A DNA stretch of 64,000 nucleotides from CAVPNY01 sp963706905 (GCA_963706905.1 CAVPNY010000018.1:186001-250000), one strand, 5' to 3'. Numbered from the stretch's first letter, positions 53,537-63,788 are shown. Numbers and translations: made by a program. The notes: generated from the letters alone by a model not told the origin.

Positions 53537-54190
53537 TTACTTGTTGATCTGGATGTCTCCAAAATAGTTTTGGCGAACCGCCATGACGGCTGCTTCAACC
53601 CGGGAAACCACGCCCATCTTGCGAAAAATCGCCTCCAGATGCTTTTCAACAGTTTTTTCACTGATCCCTAAATTTAACCCGATCTCAGCGTTCGTTTTCC
53701 CGGCAACTACCAGTTGAAGCACATCCAGTTCTCGAGGGGTCAAGGCAGTGCGTCCGTCTTGTTCGTCCTGTAATATCTGGGTGAGCTTTGCAGCCACCTT
53801 GCGGCTCACCCAACCGGTTTCACCCCGAGCAACGCCGCGTACAGCCTCCACGATAGCTTCTGGCACCTCTTCTTTCAGCAGGTAACCGGAAGCCCCCAGC
53901 GAAAGCAATTGGGAGATATATTCCTTGTCATCATAGGTACTAAGACCCAGAATGCGCACCGCAATCCCCGCTTCGACAACTTTTTTAACCACCTCGATGC
54001 CGTTGATATCCGGTAGCTGCATGTCGAGGAGGACCACATCAGGGTGGAGCGTTTCGATCATTTCCAGTGCTTGCTGGCCGGTTTCCGCCTCGCCGACCAC
54101 GGTGATGCCTACCGCTGGTTCGAGTATGTTGCGGATACCGTTGCGGACAATGGGATGGTCATCAGCGATTAGAACCTGGATATTTGCCAT
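53537..54190 (-). CDS. NarL/FixJ-family response regulator
   Basis: A 217-residue regulator with receiver (LIADDHPIVRNGIRNILEPA, phosphoacceptor in VVLLDMQLPDINGIEVVKKV) and LuxR-type helix-turn-helix (LTPRELDVLQLVVAGKTNAE, IGLNLGISEKTVEKHLEAIF). It follows the PAS/GAF kinase gene by 33 bases, so the two form a pair. The kinase has the HisKA_3 type that partners NarL regulators. It is the best candidate for binding the three GGG/CCC operators. Confidence 0.9.
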   Translation of the reverse strand: MANIQVLIADDHPIVRNGIRNILEPAVGITVVGEAETGQQALEMIETLHPDVVLLDMQLPDINGIEVVKKVVEAGIAVRILGLSTYDDKEYISQLLSLGASGYLLKEEVPEAIVEAVRGVARGETGWVSRKVAAKLTQILQDEQDGRTALTPRELDVLQLVVAGKTNAEIGLNLGISEKTVEKHLEAIFRKMGVVSRVEAAVMAVRQNYFGDIQINK

Positions 54191-54223
54191 AAGAAAATCT
54201 CAATCTAGCAGTCTTTAATTAAA

Positions 54224-56338
54224 CTACCCCTGGCATTCTTCGCAAGGGATCATGACGCGGATAATGGTGCCTTCTCCAGGACGGGACTCAACTGTAAAAG
54301 TCCCGCCCAGTAGATCCACCTCTCGGCGGCGCCAGCCAGGCCATAGTGTCCCTGCCGGGCAAGCTCGACCCAGGAGTTGGGGACAACGAATCCTTTGCCA
54401 TCATCCTTGATTTCTAGGTAAGCGGCTTCCGCATCGAAATTAAATTGTACCTGTACTTGACTGGCTTCCGTGTGTCGCACCACGTTCGTCAAGGAATGCT
54501 GGAATACCCGAAACAGCGCCAGTCGGATATTCTCCGGTAACAATTGGCGATCTCGAGCCAGGTCCAGAGTGATTTTGATCTCCGGGATTTTTTCTTGCAA
54601 GTCCTCAACATGAGAACGAATAGCCTTCTCCAGCCCAAAATCCGAGATTGTCGGCGGCCGCAGCTCTTTCGCAGAGGCGCGCAGCTCCTCCAAAACTCGC
54701 TGGAGGTCTAGTTTTACGTTTGCCAGCTGTGATATTGCAGGGGAGTCAACCTGATTCCGTAAGCCTTCGATTTGATAAATGGCACTGTATAGCTCCTGCA
54801 TTGGACCATCATGAAGCTCTTGAGCCAGGCGTAGGCGCTCCATTTCAATATTGCCCTGCAAGCGGTTTTTTAGATCTGCAATTTCGCTCTCGATGCGTTT
54901 TTGTTCTGTGATATTTTCGGCAATACCAACGATGAAGCTCAGGCTGTCATCCTCGCCGCCTTTTTTGACCCCTGTAAAGGTGGTGTTTACCCAAATGATT
55001 GCCCCATTTTTATGCAGGATTCGATGCTGGTAGCGAAAATCCGTAGGGCCGTTGATAATTTAAATCATCAAAAAATCTCCTGGCCTTTGCTGCATCGCCT
55101 GGGTAGATGAAGGTATAGATTTGTTCGCCGTGGATCTCAGCCTCGGAATAGCCGATCATCCTTTGGAAAGCCGGGTTGGTCTGCAGGATAGAGCCTTCCA
55201 GATCGAGCAGCTTGATCCCGAGAGTTGTTGATTCAAAGACGGATTGAAAGCGTTCTTCGCTTTCTTCCAGCGCCTGTTTCGCAGACAACCGTTCTTCGAT
55301 TTCATCCCGCAGCGAGTTGAAAAGCCGGCAATTGTCAACTGCCAAGGCGGCGCGGTAGGACATATCGGTTAGGAGGGATTGATCCTCGGTAGTATAAGGT
55401 AAGCCAGCGCGATCCCTGAACAAACCCAGCGCGCCAAGGACACCACTCCTACCGATGATCGGGACAAACAGCAAGCTTTGAACACCAATCTCGCGGATAT
55501 ATTCAGCAAACTCCGGCATCGTGATGGCTTCCAATTGTTCCGGTAGAATCAATGAAATCAGCAAAGCTTCACCAGACCGGACAACACCTCCTACAATGCT
55601 TTGGTCTATCGCATAGTCGACTGAGATTAGATACTTGCGCAGGAGCGCCTGTGCATCTGGTGAAGGATGGTGGAATGCGGCGATAGAAAACCGATCGCCC
55701 ATTTGATTCAATGTGATCACGACGCTTGAGTCGCCAATAAACTCAGCGGAGTGAACCGCTAATACCTGCGTAATCAAGTCGATGTTATTCCCGGCTTCCG
55801 CAATGGCGCGCGAGAATTTGTAGAGCGCCTCATTGTGTCGAGCAAGTTTTTCCCTGGATTGCTCCATCTGCTTCCGGAAGGTAATATCCCGAAAAAGTGC
55901 TATGGCGCCATTGATCTGCTCGTTTTCGTTCTCAAGAGGCTTGGCTGACATGGAAATCCAAACGCCATTCAGGTTGTTGTGGCGCAGGATCATCTCCTCT
56001 GCATCGATTGATTCTCCTTCCAAGGCGCGCACCAGAGGCATTTTCTCACTTGGATAGTATGTCCGTCCATCTTCCAGAAAAAAGCCAAGTTTTTCCGGCC
56101 ATTCATCAAGACGGAGATCTTCGATTTGTTGTCCGAGCATAGATTGGGCTGCCCTGTTCAGGGATATGATGCGTCCATCAAGGCCAATGGCTATGACCGC
56201 TTCAGGGATATTGTTGATAATCGTTTCCAGGAATGCTTCTCGACGATTCAGGCGAATTTTCTGATTCTCTGCACCGTCCGGTGGTAGTTTTCCCCCAGTA
56301 CGCTTTTTTAAATTATGATGAGAAAGGTTTTTATTCAT
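54224..56338 (-). pseudogene. PAS-GAF-PAS histidine kinase (HisKA_3), two frameshifts
   Basis: Three frame pieces rebuild one kinase of about 700 residues without membrane helices. Order: PAS (AVIAIGLDGRIISLNRAAQS), GAF (QSLLFVPIIGRSGVLGALGL), second PAS (GIKLLDLEGSILQTNPAFQR; continues after a shift at about 55045 as RYQHRILHKNGAIIWVNTTF), HisKA_3 phosphoacceptor in RLRLAQELHDGPMQELY, and HATPase (DGKGFVV, GHYGLAGAAER). Near 54325 a base is missing; restoring it gives VDLLGGTFTVESRPGEGTII and stop at 54224. ATG 56338 is the likely start. A DosS/NreB-like soluble sensor is inferred. Confidence 0.75.
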
Positions 56339-56492
56339 GCTGGTCGGACCTCGTCCACGATGGAGATCTGCTCGCATCCCTCGATATCGGCGAGAGCCGC
56401 TTTGGGTTTAATTGATCAGGATTGAAAGGTTTAGTGAATGACCAGGATGATAATCAGGGAGAATGAATTCTCCAATGGCGAGATGCGGCTAT

Positions 56493-56522
56493 AATAACAC
56501 AGAAAATGGAGTGTTATTATCT
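56493..56522. repeat. Perfect 10-bp inverted repeat between antiporter and kinase genes
   Basis: ATAATAACAC (56493-56502) and GTGTTATTAT (56513-56522) are exact inverted copies separated by ten bases. It begins four bases after the antiporter stop. It may be an AT-rich terminator or an operator for the kinase gene; no T-run or clear promoter decides between them. The rest of 56339-56492 shows only a short GAGAAT/ATTCTC palindrome. Confidence 0.5.
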
Positions 56523-56525
56523 TAT

Positions 56526-58598
56526 TTATACTTCTTCGTAGCGTTCAACTTCAAACACAAAAATGGTTGCCCCGCCAACATTAACCTGCATGGGCATGGA
56601 CATGGGTAACGGGGCAGTCGCCTCCAGCGGGGTCGAAACGTACTCCACTCGCTGTTTGCAGCTCTTACTCAGCGCCCCAACGGCGGCTTCTTCCTGCCCG
56701 GCGGTCAGTCCAATCAGCAAGGTCAGGTTGCGCCGACCCAGGAATACCCCCGTGCTGGATAAATGGGTGACAGCAAAACCCTGCTTGGAAAGGACGCTCA
56801 AGGCATTTTCACGGTCTTGTTCCTGGATCACGGCCATGATCAGGCGATCGATCGGTTTCATTCCCATGCGATTATGGTTAGCCAGCTCTATCCAGTTGGT
56901 CGTCTCGCTACTCAGAGCGGTGTCAATCTCACCAACCAGCTCGGTATAGATCTCATCTGAGATCACACCATCTTTTACCAGACTTGTCAAGGTGCTGCGT
57001 TGAGCTTGCAGCAATTCACGCTGGGCAATGTTCATCTCTTCTGCTTCCAGGTCTGGATGCTCAGCGATCACCTCCCGTGCGGATTGGATTAAAGCCTGGT
57101 TGTGTTCTTCTAGACCGGGAGAGATCGCCAGCCAGGTATGCTCGGAGATCAGACCTCTGCGGCGCATTCCATCCAGGTGGTCGAAAGCCTCCCGCACAGC
57201 CACCGCGCGGGCATGGCGGCGCTGGTATTCATCTTTTGCATCACTGCGTTCCAGCAGGTCCAGGCGCTTGACCAGCCGCTGCATGGTCGCTCCCTGCACC
57301 AGCAGGGTGAATACCACCACCCCGAAGGCCATCACCTGTAATTCGGTGCGCGCCGCGCCCAGCGCCAGTGGCAGGCTGAGGGCTAAGGCCAGCGAGACTG
57401 CCCCGCGGAGACCGCCCCAATTGAGCACATGCTGCCAGCGCAACGGGATCTGCTTGCCGGTCCAGGATAACCCATAGATAAACAAGGCGCGCGAGGCCAG
57501 CACCGCCAGGATGGCAACCAGGATATGCTGCCAGGAAGCAAATAGAAGCGAGAGATCGATCTGTAAGCCGATCAAGAGAAAGATGAAGGAGTTGGCCAGG
57601 AAAGCAGCATACTCCCAGAAGTTATTGAGCACGATGCGCGTGGTTGGCGACATCCCAGCCGGGCCGATGCTGCCCGTGACCACGCCGGCTGCTACCACCG
57701 CCAGCACGCCGCTGACATGGAAGACTTGTTCCGCCAGCAGGTAAGCGCCATACGCCAGGACGGTGGTGAGGGTGGTTTCAATAAGATAATCATCGATGCG
57801 ATAGATCAACTGTGCAACCAGATAGCCCAAGGTCAGGCCGACGACCAGCCCGCCGCCAGAGATGCGCAGAAAATCAATCACCCCGCTGAGCAGGTTAAAT
57901 TGACCGGTGCCCAGGGCAGCGGAGATCACAATGCCAAACAGGACGATAGCAGTCCCATCGTTTAACAGGCTTTCGCCTTCCAGGATGACCTGCAGCCGTT
58001 TGGGGACGCCCATGCTACGGAATAAGGCGATCACCGCCACCGGATCGCTGGCAGCCACAACTGCTCCGAAAACCAGGGTTAGCGCCAGTGGCAGACCGGT
58101 CCCCCAGGCGACCAGGAAGCCAACGATGATCACCGTCAGCACCACGCCGGGCACGGCAAAGACCAGGATCGGAATCAGGTCCCGGCGCAGTGAGTTGAAG
58201 TTTAGATTGAATGCCCCCTCGAAAATCAAAGGCGGCACCAGCAGTCCCAGGATCAGGCTCGGGCGGATATCAACCTGGACATTCGGCAGCAAGGTCAGAA
58301 AAAGGCCCATGACAACCAGCCCGAGGGTGTAGGGGACGCGCAATTGCCGGGAGATGATACCCACAATCGTGGCAATGACCAGCAGGATGATCACCACTTC
58401 TTCGATCACCAGGATAGCATCCTGATCGCCAGGAAATTCATCTGTCTGAGCTGCGGATGAATTGCTACTTGCAGGCGTGGTCTGCTCAGCCAGATTGATT
58501 GCACCGAATTGGAGAGATTGGCAGCCGACAGCCAGGGTGGCAATGAGCAGGCTGATGGTGATCAAACAGACCAAGAGGAAAGGTTTGGTTGCGTTCAT
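56526..58598 (-). CDS. Cation:proton antiporter (CPA1/NhaP type)
   Basis: A 690-residue protein. After an N-terminal segment that looks like a lipoprotein signal (LLIATLAVGCQS, Cys28) and a Ser/Thr-rich linker come about twelve membrane helices of the Na+/H+ exchanger fold (LILGLLVPPLIFEGAFNLNF, ALTLVFGAVVAASDPVAVIA, VILEGESLLNDGTAIVLFGI), with Asp-Pro of ASDPVAV as the ion site. A cytoplasmic C-terminal domain of about 220 residues follows, probably regulatory. It exchanges cytoplasmic Na+ or K+ for protons. The ATG overlaps the stop of the glycosidase gene (ATGA). The N-terminal export signal is unusual for the family. Confidence 0.85.
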   Translation of the reverse strand: MNATKPFLLVCLITISLLIATLAVGCQSLQFGAINLAEQTTPASSNSSAAQTDEFPGDQDAILVIEEVVIILLVIATIVGIISRQLRVPYTLGLVVMGLFLTLLPNVQVDIRPSLILGLLVPPLIFEGAFNLNFNSLRRDLIPILVFAVPGVVLTVIIVGFLVAWGTGLPLALTLVFGAVVAASDPVAVIALFRSMGVPKRLQVILEGESLLNDGTAIVLFGIVISAALGTGQFNLLSGVIDFLRISGGGLVVGLTLGYLVAQLIYRIDDYLIETTLTTVLAYGAYLLAEQVFHVSGVLAVVAAGVVTGSIGPAGMSPTTRIVLNNFWEYAAFLANSFIFLLIGLQIDLSLLFASWQHILVAILAVLASRALFIYGLSWTGKQIPLRWQHVLNWGGLRGAVSLALALSLPLALGAARTELQVMAFGVVVFTLLVQGATMQRLVKRLDLLERSDAKDEYQRRHARAVAVREAFDHLDGMRRRGLISEHTWLAISPGLEEHNQALIQSAREVIAEHPDLEAEEMNIAQRELLQAQRSTLTSLVKDGVISDEIYTELVGEIDTALSSETTNWIELANHNRMGMKPIDRLIMAVIQEQDRENALSVLSKQGFAVTHLSSTGVFLGRRNLTLLIGLTAGQEEAAVGALSKSCKQRVEYVSTPLEATAPLPMSMPMQVNVGGATIFVFEVERYEEV

Positions 58599-60976
58599 TC
58601 TAAAGTGACAATGTGTGGCGCGGTGTCTGTGACGGTCAGGGATTGCCCGTCGGCGAAGGTCACGCTGGTTTTCTCGGTTTGGCGAAGCACAGTCACCCCG
58701 CGGAATTTCACCGTAACGGGCCAGGGGAAAGGATTGCTTCCTTCGAGGTCGACCCGCCGCGAGGATACCAGCCGGACACCCAGGGTTTCCAGGAACAGAC
58801 CCAGAGGAGCCAGACCGCTCAAGGCATCTGGTTCTCCCCACCCTTCACCGGTTTCCGCGTTGTAAAACTGGCGAAATGAGCTGTCGCGGTGCAAGCATTG
58901 GGTGATCGCATTCATCAGTCGGGTGACCAGTTCGGCGGCTTCGGCGCGGTAGCCGTAATTCAACAATCCGCTTCCGATCAGCTGGCACCATGGCAGGTGG
59001 ACGGCGTGATAGGCTTCAACCTCTGGCTGGGTTTTGGTGGATGGACAGGCGGGCAACCCGTAAGGGCGCCAGAACTTTCTGGCTGCCTTGATCGTCTTCG
59101 TCACCAGCTGCCTGGCGCGCTCGGCTGAAGGGATATTTGCCCATAGTGGTAACAAGGTAGTGATGTCTAAACTGGCATAACCCGCGTTGTGGGCAGTGAT
59201 CAGGTCATCCTGGTCCATTCCCTGGACTTCGATATACTCAATTCTGGTGTAAGTGCGTTCGCTGGTGGCAGTACCCCAACCAGGGAACCATAGAAACTGT
59301 TCGGCAGTTAAACGCTCGACACGGTGGGCGCCGGTTGGGCTGGAACCATGCACGAAGGCCTGGGTTCGGCGGGTGGTCTCTTCTTGCGACCGGATACGCA
59401 GCACGACCCGGATTGGATCGGGAAAATCCTGGTGCACCTCGATCGTCCCTGAGCCGAGGCGCTCGCCCAAAAGTACGGGCGGGCTGCTGGCGTGCGTATC
59501 CCGATCCCAGTATGTGTATCCAATCAGGTCCTCTGACCAGGCAGCCTCCACTGCAGCCCGCAAGTTATCGGTGATCGCCTGCAGGGCGATAGGCGGTTCC
59601 TGCCTGCCGAGCTCCCCTGCCATCCGGATCAACGCCTTGCATTCCCGCAGCAGGAAGGCACACAAAGCTGGACTCTCAGCGGTTGAGATACTGATTCCCT
59701 GAGACCAGGCATTCCAGCGCGAGAAAAGCGGGTGGTCTTCAAAGCCTGCCTGCAAGGCATTGTCCCATTCGGGCACACCATCTCCATCCCGGTCGTGATC
59801 CGGTTGGAACCACGCATACAGGTAGTTGAGCAAAGGTGGGAATACCTGCTCTAGAAAATCAGGTGGTTTGCCTGTGTCATATAGCTCCCAGGCCAGGTTG
59901 GCAAGCAAAGGCGTTGCCAGGCGATTGCTGAGCTGACCCCCCAGTCCGGGTTTCCAATCGATGGCGCCATCCTCACCCTGGGTGGCGAGGAAATTCAGCA
60001 GCCAGCCTGTGACCAGGTCCGGGGCAGCCGGGAGAACAAGGCTGGCCAGGTAGCCGGCCTCCAGGGGAGTCTGGCCGCTCCACAGCGGCCGGTAATCGCT
60101 GCCATCGCCGCGCTTGGAATACCCATAATCTGGGTTGCGGGCGGCGACGAAAGAAATGTGCGGAAGATTTTCTGTGGGACCGCTGGCCAATCTGAGCGCT
60201 CTGATCTGCGCCAGGTAGAATGCGAGATCCCAGTCTGGATTGCCTGTGAACACCTCCACCAGCCCTGCATTGGTCATCTGGATGCGCGCTCGTTCAGCGT
60301 CCCACTTGCGAGCGGCGGTTTGCCGCGCCAGCTCGAACGATGCTTCTGGTGAATCCAGGCCGGCATGACACCAGATGAACTGGCGCAGCTCTCCGGGTTG
60401 CAGCTCCAGGGAGAAATATAACGCAGGGAAGGGGCTGGCAACCGCCTCTGCGCCGCCGGTGATGAAAACCACCGGCGCCAATCCATCGCATTCACCACCC
60501 AGGGCAGCTACACCTTGCATATCCAGCGGTGCCATACGCTCGCCGCCATTCGTTGGCAGCAAGAGCGCAGCCCACTCAAAACGCAACTGGCGAACGGTTT
60601 CGCTTCGGTTTGTCAGGCGCACTCGCCCGGCAACAGTGTCAGACTGGGGCACCCAATATTCCAGGCTGGCCTCGATCCCAATCAGCGGAGATAAGGTGAG
60701 CTCCACGAAGTTTGGATAGAGGCTGGTCACAACCGGCGGGCTGGCAAACTCGCCGGGGTCGGTTACCGTGCTGTACCCTTCACTGAAGCGGGGGAATAAG
60801 CGCATGCTGCGCGCCCGCAGACCGTAGGTGGTTTGCAACGCCAGGGCCAGGGGATCGCCGCCCTCCAGGCTGAGAGTCCAGATCTGGTCATCCGTGTAGC
60901 TCGTGCGGCACAGCCGCGCGTCGGCAGCCAGGGTCAGGGAGCGTAGGTCATCCGCCTTTAGGTTAAAGGTGCGCAT
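58595..60976 (-). CDS. Large (alpha/alpha)6-type glycosidase, GH63/trehalase-like
   Basis: A protein of 793 residues. The N-terminal third is beta-rich (LYPNFVELTLSPLIGIEASL); the helical catalytic part contains YSKRGDGSDYRPLWSGQTPL, WFQPDHDRDGDGVPEWDNAL, HAVHLPWCQLIGSGLLNYGY and NAETGEGWGEPDALSGLAPL, in keeping with GH63/GH37-related inverting glycosidases. There is no signal peptide, so it acts inside the cell. ATG 60976 is chosen; TTG 61006 is an alternative overlapping the upstream stop. Substrate unknown. It lies between the opine-type dehydrogenase and the antiporter in one run of genes. Confidence 0.7.
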   Translation of the reverse strand: MRTFNLKADDLRSLTLAADARLCRTSYTDDQIWTLSLEGGDPLALALQTTYGLRARSMRLFPRFSEGYSTVTDPGEFASPPVVTSLYPNFVELTLSPLIGIEASLEYWVPQSDTVAGRVRLTNRSETVRQLRFEWAALLLPTNGGERMAPLDMQGVAALGGECDGLAPVVFITGGAEAVASPFPALYFSLELQPGELRQFIWCHAGLDSPEASFELARQTAARKWDAERARIQMTNAGLVEVFTGNPDWDLAFYLAQIRALRLASGPTENLPHISFVAARNPDYGYSKRGDGSDYRPLWSGQTPLEAGYLASLVLPAAPDLVTGWLLNFLATQGEDGAIDWKPGLGGQLSNRLATPLLANLAWELYDTGKPPDFLEQVFPPLLNYLYAWFQPDHDRDGDGVPEWDNALQAGFEDHPLFSRWNAWSQGISISTAESPALCAFLLRECKALIRMAGELGRQEPPIALQAITDNLRAAVEAAWSEDLIGYTYWDRDTHASSPPVLLGERLGSGTIEVHQDFPDPIRVVLRIRSQEETTRRTQAFVHGSSPTGAHRVERLTAEQFLWFPGWGTATSERTYTRIEYIEVQGMDQDDLITAHNAGYASLDITTLLPLWANIPSAERARQLVTKTIKAARKFWRPYGLPACPSTKTQPEVEAYHAVHLPWCQLIGSGLLNYGYRAEAAELVTRLMNAITQCLHRDSSFRQFYNAETGEGWGEPDALSGLAPLGLFLETLGVRLVSSRRVDLEGSNPFPWPVTVKFRGVTVLRQTEKTSVTFADGQSLTVTDTAPHIVTLE

Positions 60977-60993
60977 GGTCCGGTTTGAATGCC

Positions 60994-62100
60994 TCAGAAG
61001 TCGCAAGGGCCTTCATTAACGTAATGGGTGAGCTCACTCACGCTCAACGAAGCCAGGCCGAGTTTATCCAGAGTCCGGCCGCGCCGCCAGTAATCGGTGC
61101 GGTGAATGATGCACGCCAGGCGGATGATGCTGTCCATACCGCGCACCGACACGCCGTAATGCTGCCCGAAGGAGGCCAGGGGCACCAGGCTCATCGGCAC
61201 GTCCTCAAAGATGTAGCGATGCTTGAGCGTGCTGGGGGCGGTAATGCCGTAATAACCGGGCTGGTTATGGATCGCCTCGTGCAGGTCTTCCCCAATCGTG
61301 TTATAGGCCATCTGCAGCCATTCCATCGAAGTGCGGGCGCGAATGCCGATCGCCGAGGCCACCGTCACCCGTTCCCGGTCGAGCACCTCAAGCACGCGCG
61401 CCACGGCAGGGGTTACGCCGTCGATGTAGAACTGGAAATCGCCGTGGGTAGCCTCGATCCAGCCAGCGTTGAGTAAGGTCAGGCTGGGATGGAAGATGGC
61501 GCCCATATTATTCAAGCCAGTGTGAAGCACGTTGATCCCATCGATGAATTGGGGATAAGCCGGTTTGATGGCGGCTAAGACCTGGCTGGTGCAGGAGGCG
61601 GGCAGCGCAGCCAGCGGGACGGCTTCTTTGATGCGGAAGATGCGCGCCTGAGCCGGGCCATCCGAGCGGCTGGCATAAATGAAGGTCTCCGCTTCGGAGA
61701 CGATCACGCGTGCCGTGCAGCCTGAATCCTTGAGAGTCTTCGCAAACTCGATGGCGCCGCAGGTCCGACCCGGGTGCAGGACTACAATCTGCTCATCGCG
61801 CAGGTGCGGCGCAACCGCGCGGGCTACATCCGCGTGGGCGGAGGAGGGCACCACCACCATGATCATATCAGCCTTAGCCAGGGCTGCCCCCATATCCGAT
61901 GTCGCCAGCTCCAGAACTCCAAAGCCGTGCGGGCCGCCTTCGTAACTTTCCAGATCGATCCCACCGCGCGCCTGGATGGCGTAGATGTGATCTGGCGTGC
62001 GGTTGAAGAGCGTCACCGGAAAGCCCATCAAGGCCAGGTGGGCAGCCATAGCTTTGCCGCCGTGCCCGGCGCCAATGACAGTGTATCGTGTCGTGTTCAT
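60994..62100 (-). CDS. NAD/NADP octopine/nopaline dehydrogenase family protein
   Basis: A 368-residue protein with the dinucleotide motif YTVIGAGHGGKAMAAHLALM at the N-terminus, VVVPSSAHADVARAV, and the family segment INVLHTGLNNMGAIFHPSLT (His-rich site) and QMAYNTIGEDLHEAI. Opine dehydrogenases join an amino acid and a 2-oxo acid with NAD(P)H, or the reverse. The next gene upstream encodes a B12-binding mutase-like protein, 29 bases away, so both probably act on the same amino-acid derivative. GGAAAGGAACC precedes the ATG. Confidence 0.85.
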   Translation of the reverse strand: MNTTRYTVIGAGHGGKAMAAHLALMGFPVTLFNRTPDHIYAIQARGGIDLESYEGGPHGFGVLELATSDMGAALAKADMIMVVVPSSAHADVARAVAPHLRDEQIVVLHPGRTCGAIEFAKTLKDSGCTARVIVSEAETFIYASRSDGPAQARIFRIKEAVPLAALPASCTSQVLAAIKPAYPQFIDGINVLHTGLNNMGAIFHPSLTLLNAGWIEATHGDFQFYIDGVTPAVARVLEVLDRERVTVASAIGIRARTSMEWLQMAYNTIGEDLHEAIHNQPGYYGITAPSTLKHRYIFEDVPMSLVPLASFGQHYGVSVRGMDSIIRLACIIHRTDYWRRGRTLDKLGLASLSVSELTHYVNEGPCDF

Positions 62101-62129
62101 GCGGGTTCCTTTCCTGGAACTGATGAATA

Positions 62130-63788
62130 TCAGCCGATGCCGATTTGCGCCAGGCGTTCAGCTTCGCTGATCGCCTGGCCGTGCTCATTAACCGCCTGGC
62201 AAGCCCCGCCGATCAGGCGGGTCTGGATTTTGCCCAGAGCGAAGGGGTTATTGCGTAAATGCGGCGCATCCAGAATGCCGCAGGTAACTGCCCTGGTCAG
62301 CGTTGGGGGATCAACCAGCGCATCGCTGACTCCGGAGCTGGCCAGGCTCCGGATGGATTTCAGCGTAAAGCTGGCCTCCTGCACTAATACGTGGCTGCGC
62401 GCCTGGACAAGTGGATCAACTGTCATATTGGGCTGGCCAGCCAGGGCGTTTTCAATCGCGCGGCGAGCGATCAGGCAAGATTCGATCACTTCCCTGGCGG
62501 TTGCCGCGTGATCCGCTTCGCAATACCCGACCACATGTACAATATCCGGGCGTAGCGCCATCTGCAGGTACACGCTGGCAGCCAGGTGGGCGCGAGCCGC
62601 GTTTGGATCGATCGGGTAGCTGAGCAGGCCAGTGCGGGTTTGCCACCAGATGCGGAAATTCTCTCCGGCCAATGGTTCGAGCATGGCTTTGATCGCCAGC
62701 ATCTTGGCCAGGTCCATGGCGTCACTCGTCCCAGGCGGGCTGTTAAACATCAGCTGGCAGATGTAATCGCGCACGCCAAAAGCCCGGGCGTTATAGGCTG
62801 CCAGATAGGCTGCTACGACATACAGTACATCCGGTGCGTCGCGCATCCCCCAGTGGTGCGCCTCGTTCAATTCGACCGGGATATCCTGCTCGGCATACCA
62901 GGCCATCACTGCCTGGTGCTGGCGCACTGATCCTTCCAGGTCCCACGGGCCTCGCCCATCCATGCGGTTGAACCAGAACAACGGGATGGCGCACCAGGCG
63001 GTGTGGATCGTATCGACATACAGCTCGCCCAATTTCAAGAAATCATCTGTGCCAGAATAGGTGCGCATCAGGGGGAAATTGCCTCGCAGGCTGGCCGCGT
63101 AAAGCAGGCGGTAATCCTGAGCGCTGCGCACTGGCACACCTCCGGCACCCTTCCGGCGCAGGTTCTGGCGCTCAGGGTGGAAGAAATTTTCCTGGGCATC
63201 CTGATCGATGCCTAGCGAGATTACATCCAGTGCGCTGGCCGCAGCGATCTCGGCGATGCCGCGGCGGGTCAGGTCCATATCTGGCAGGCCGAAGTGGTGG
63301 CGCAGCAGCGGGAATGGTCGCTTCCAAAGAATGCGGTCGATGGTGGTCTGAGGGTAGGCAATGTCACCAGACTGTGCCTTGTCCTGACCTTTGAGATAAG
63401 CAAGCGTTTCCTCAGCCGGCTCGCCGCCCTGGAAAGTTTTCTCGAAGAAACCCATCTTCGCCGCCCGCACTGCCAGCGGGGGGGTTCCCCCAAAGGCAAA
63501 GCGTACCCCGGCGCGGCGCATGTCATCGGCGGCTTCGGCAAATTCGCCTAGCAAGCGCTCGCCGGTCTCAGGCGTCAACCGGTAGGATACGGCCACCAGG
63601 TCGGCTTTTTCTTGACGGGCAGTTGCCAGCAGTACGTCGATGGGGGTGCCTGGACCGAGGAAAACCGTGCGCCAGCCAGCCAGCTCTGCCAGGCGCAGGA
63701 AGTTCATCACTCCAGCTACATGCACACATTCGCCGAGGGCGGCTGCAACGACGGTCTTGGTTTTTCCTTCAGGCCACTGGTTCTGCAT
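62130..63788 (-). CDS. Cobalamin-binding mutase-like protein
   Basis: A 552-residue protein. Residues 10-140 form a B12-binding domain (VVAAALGECVHVAGVMNFLR; His23 at the DxHxxG-type position, with Glu20 for Asp; LVAVSYRLTPETGERLLGEF). Residues about 170-550 form a barrel-like domain reminiscent of the large subunit of glutamate mutase and aminomutases (DVISLGIDQDAQENFF, LMFNSPPGTSDAMDLAKMLA, VHVVGYCEADHAATAREVIE). It may catalyse a B12-dependent rearrangement of an amino-acid derivative in concert with the opine-type dehydrogenase. The exact reaction is unknown. It is the first gene of the run transcribed from about 63.8 kb. Confidence 0.75.
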   Translation of the reverse strand: MQNQWPEGKTKTVVAAALGECVHVAGVMNFLRLAELAGWRTVFLGPGTPIDVLLATARQEKADLVAVSYRLTPETGERLLGEFAEAADDMRRAGVRFAFGGTPPLAVRAAKMGFFEKTFQGGEPAEETLAYLKGQDKAQSGDIAYPQTTIDRILWKRPFPLLRHHFGLPDMDLTRRGIAEIAAASALDVISLGIDQDAQENFFHPERQNLRRKGAGGVPVRSAQDYRLLYAASLRGNFPLMRTYSGTDDFLKLGELYVDTIHTAWCAIPLFWFNRMDGRGPWDLEGSVRQHQAVMAWYAEQDIPVELNEAHHWGMRDAPDVLYVVAAYLAAYNARAFGVRDYICQLMFNSPPGTSDAMDLAKMLAIKAMLEPLAGENFRIWWQTRTGLLSYPIDPNAARAHLAASVYLQMALRPDIVHVVGYCEADHAATAREVIESCLIARRAIENALAGQPNMTVDPLVQARSHVLVQEASFTLKSIRSLASSGVSDALVDPPTLTRAVTCGILDAPHLRNNPFALGKIQTRLIGGACQAVNEHGQAISEAERLAQIGIG

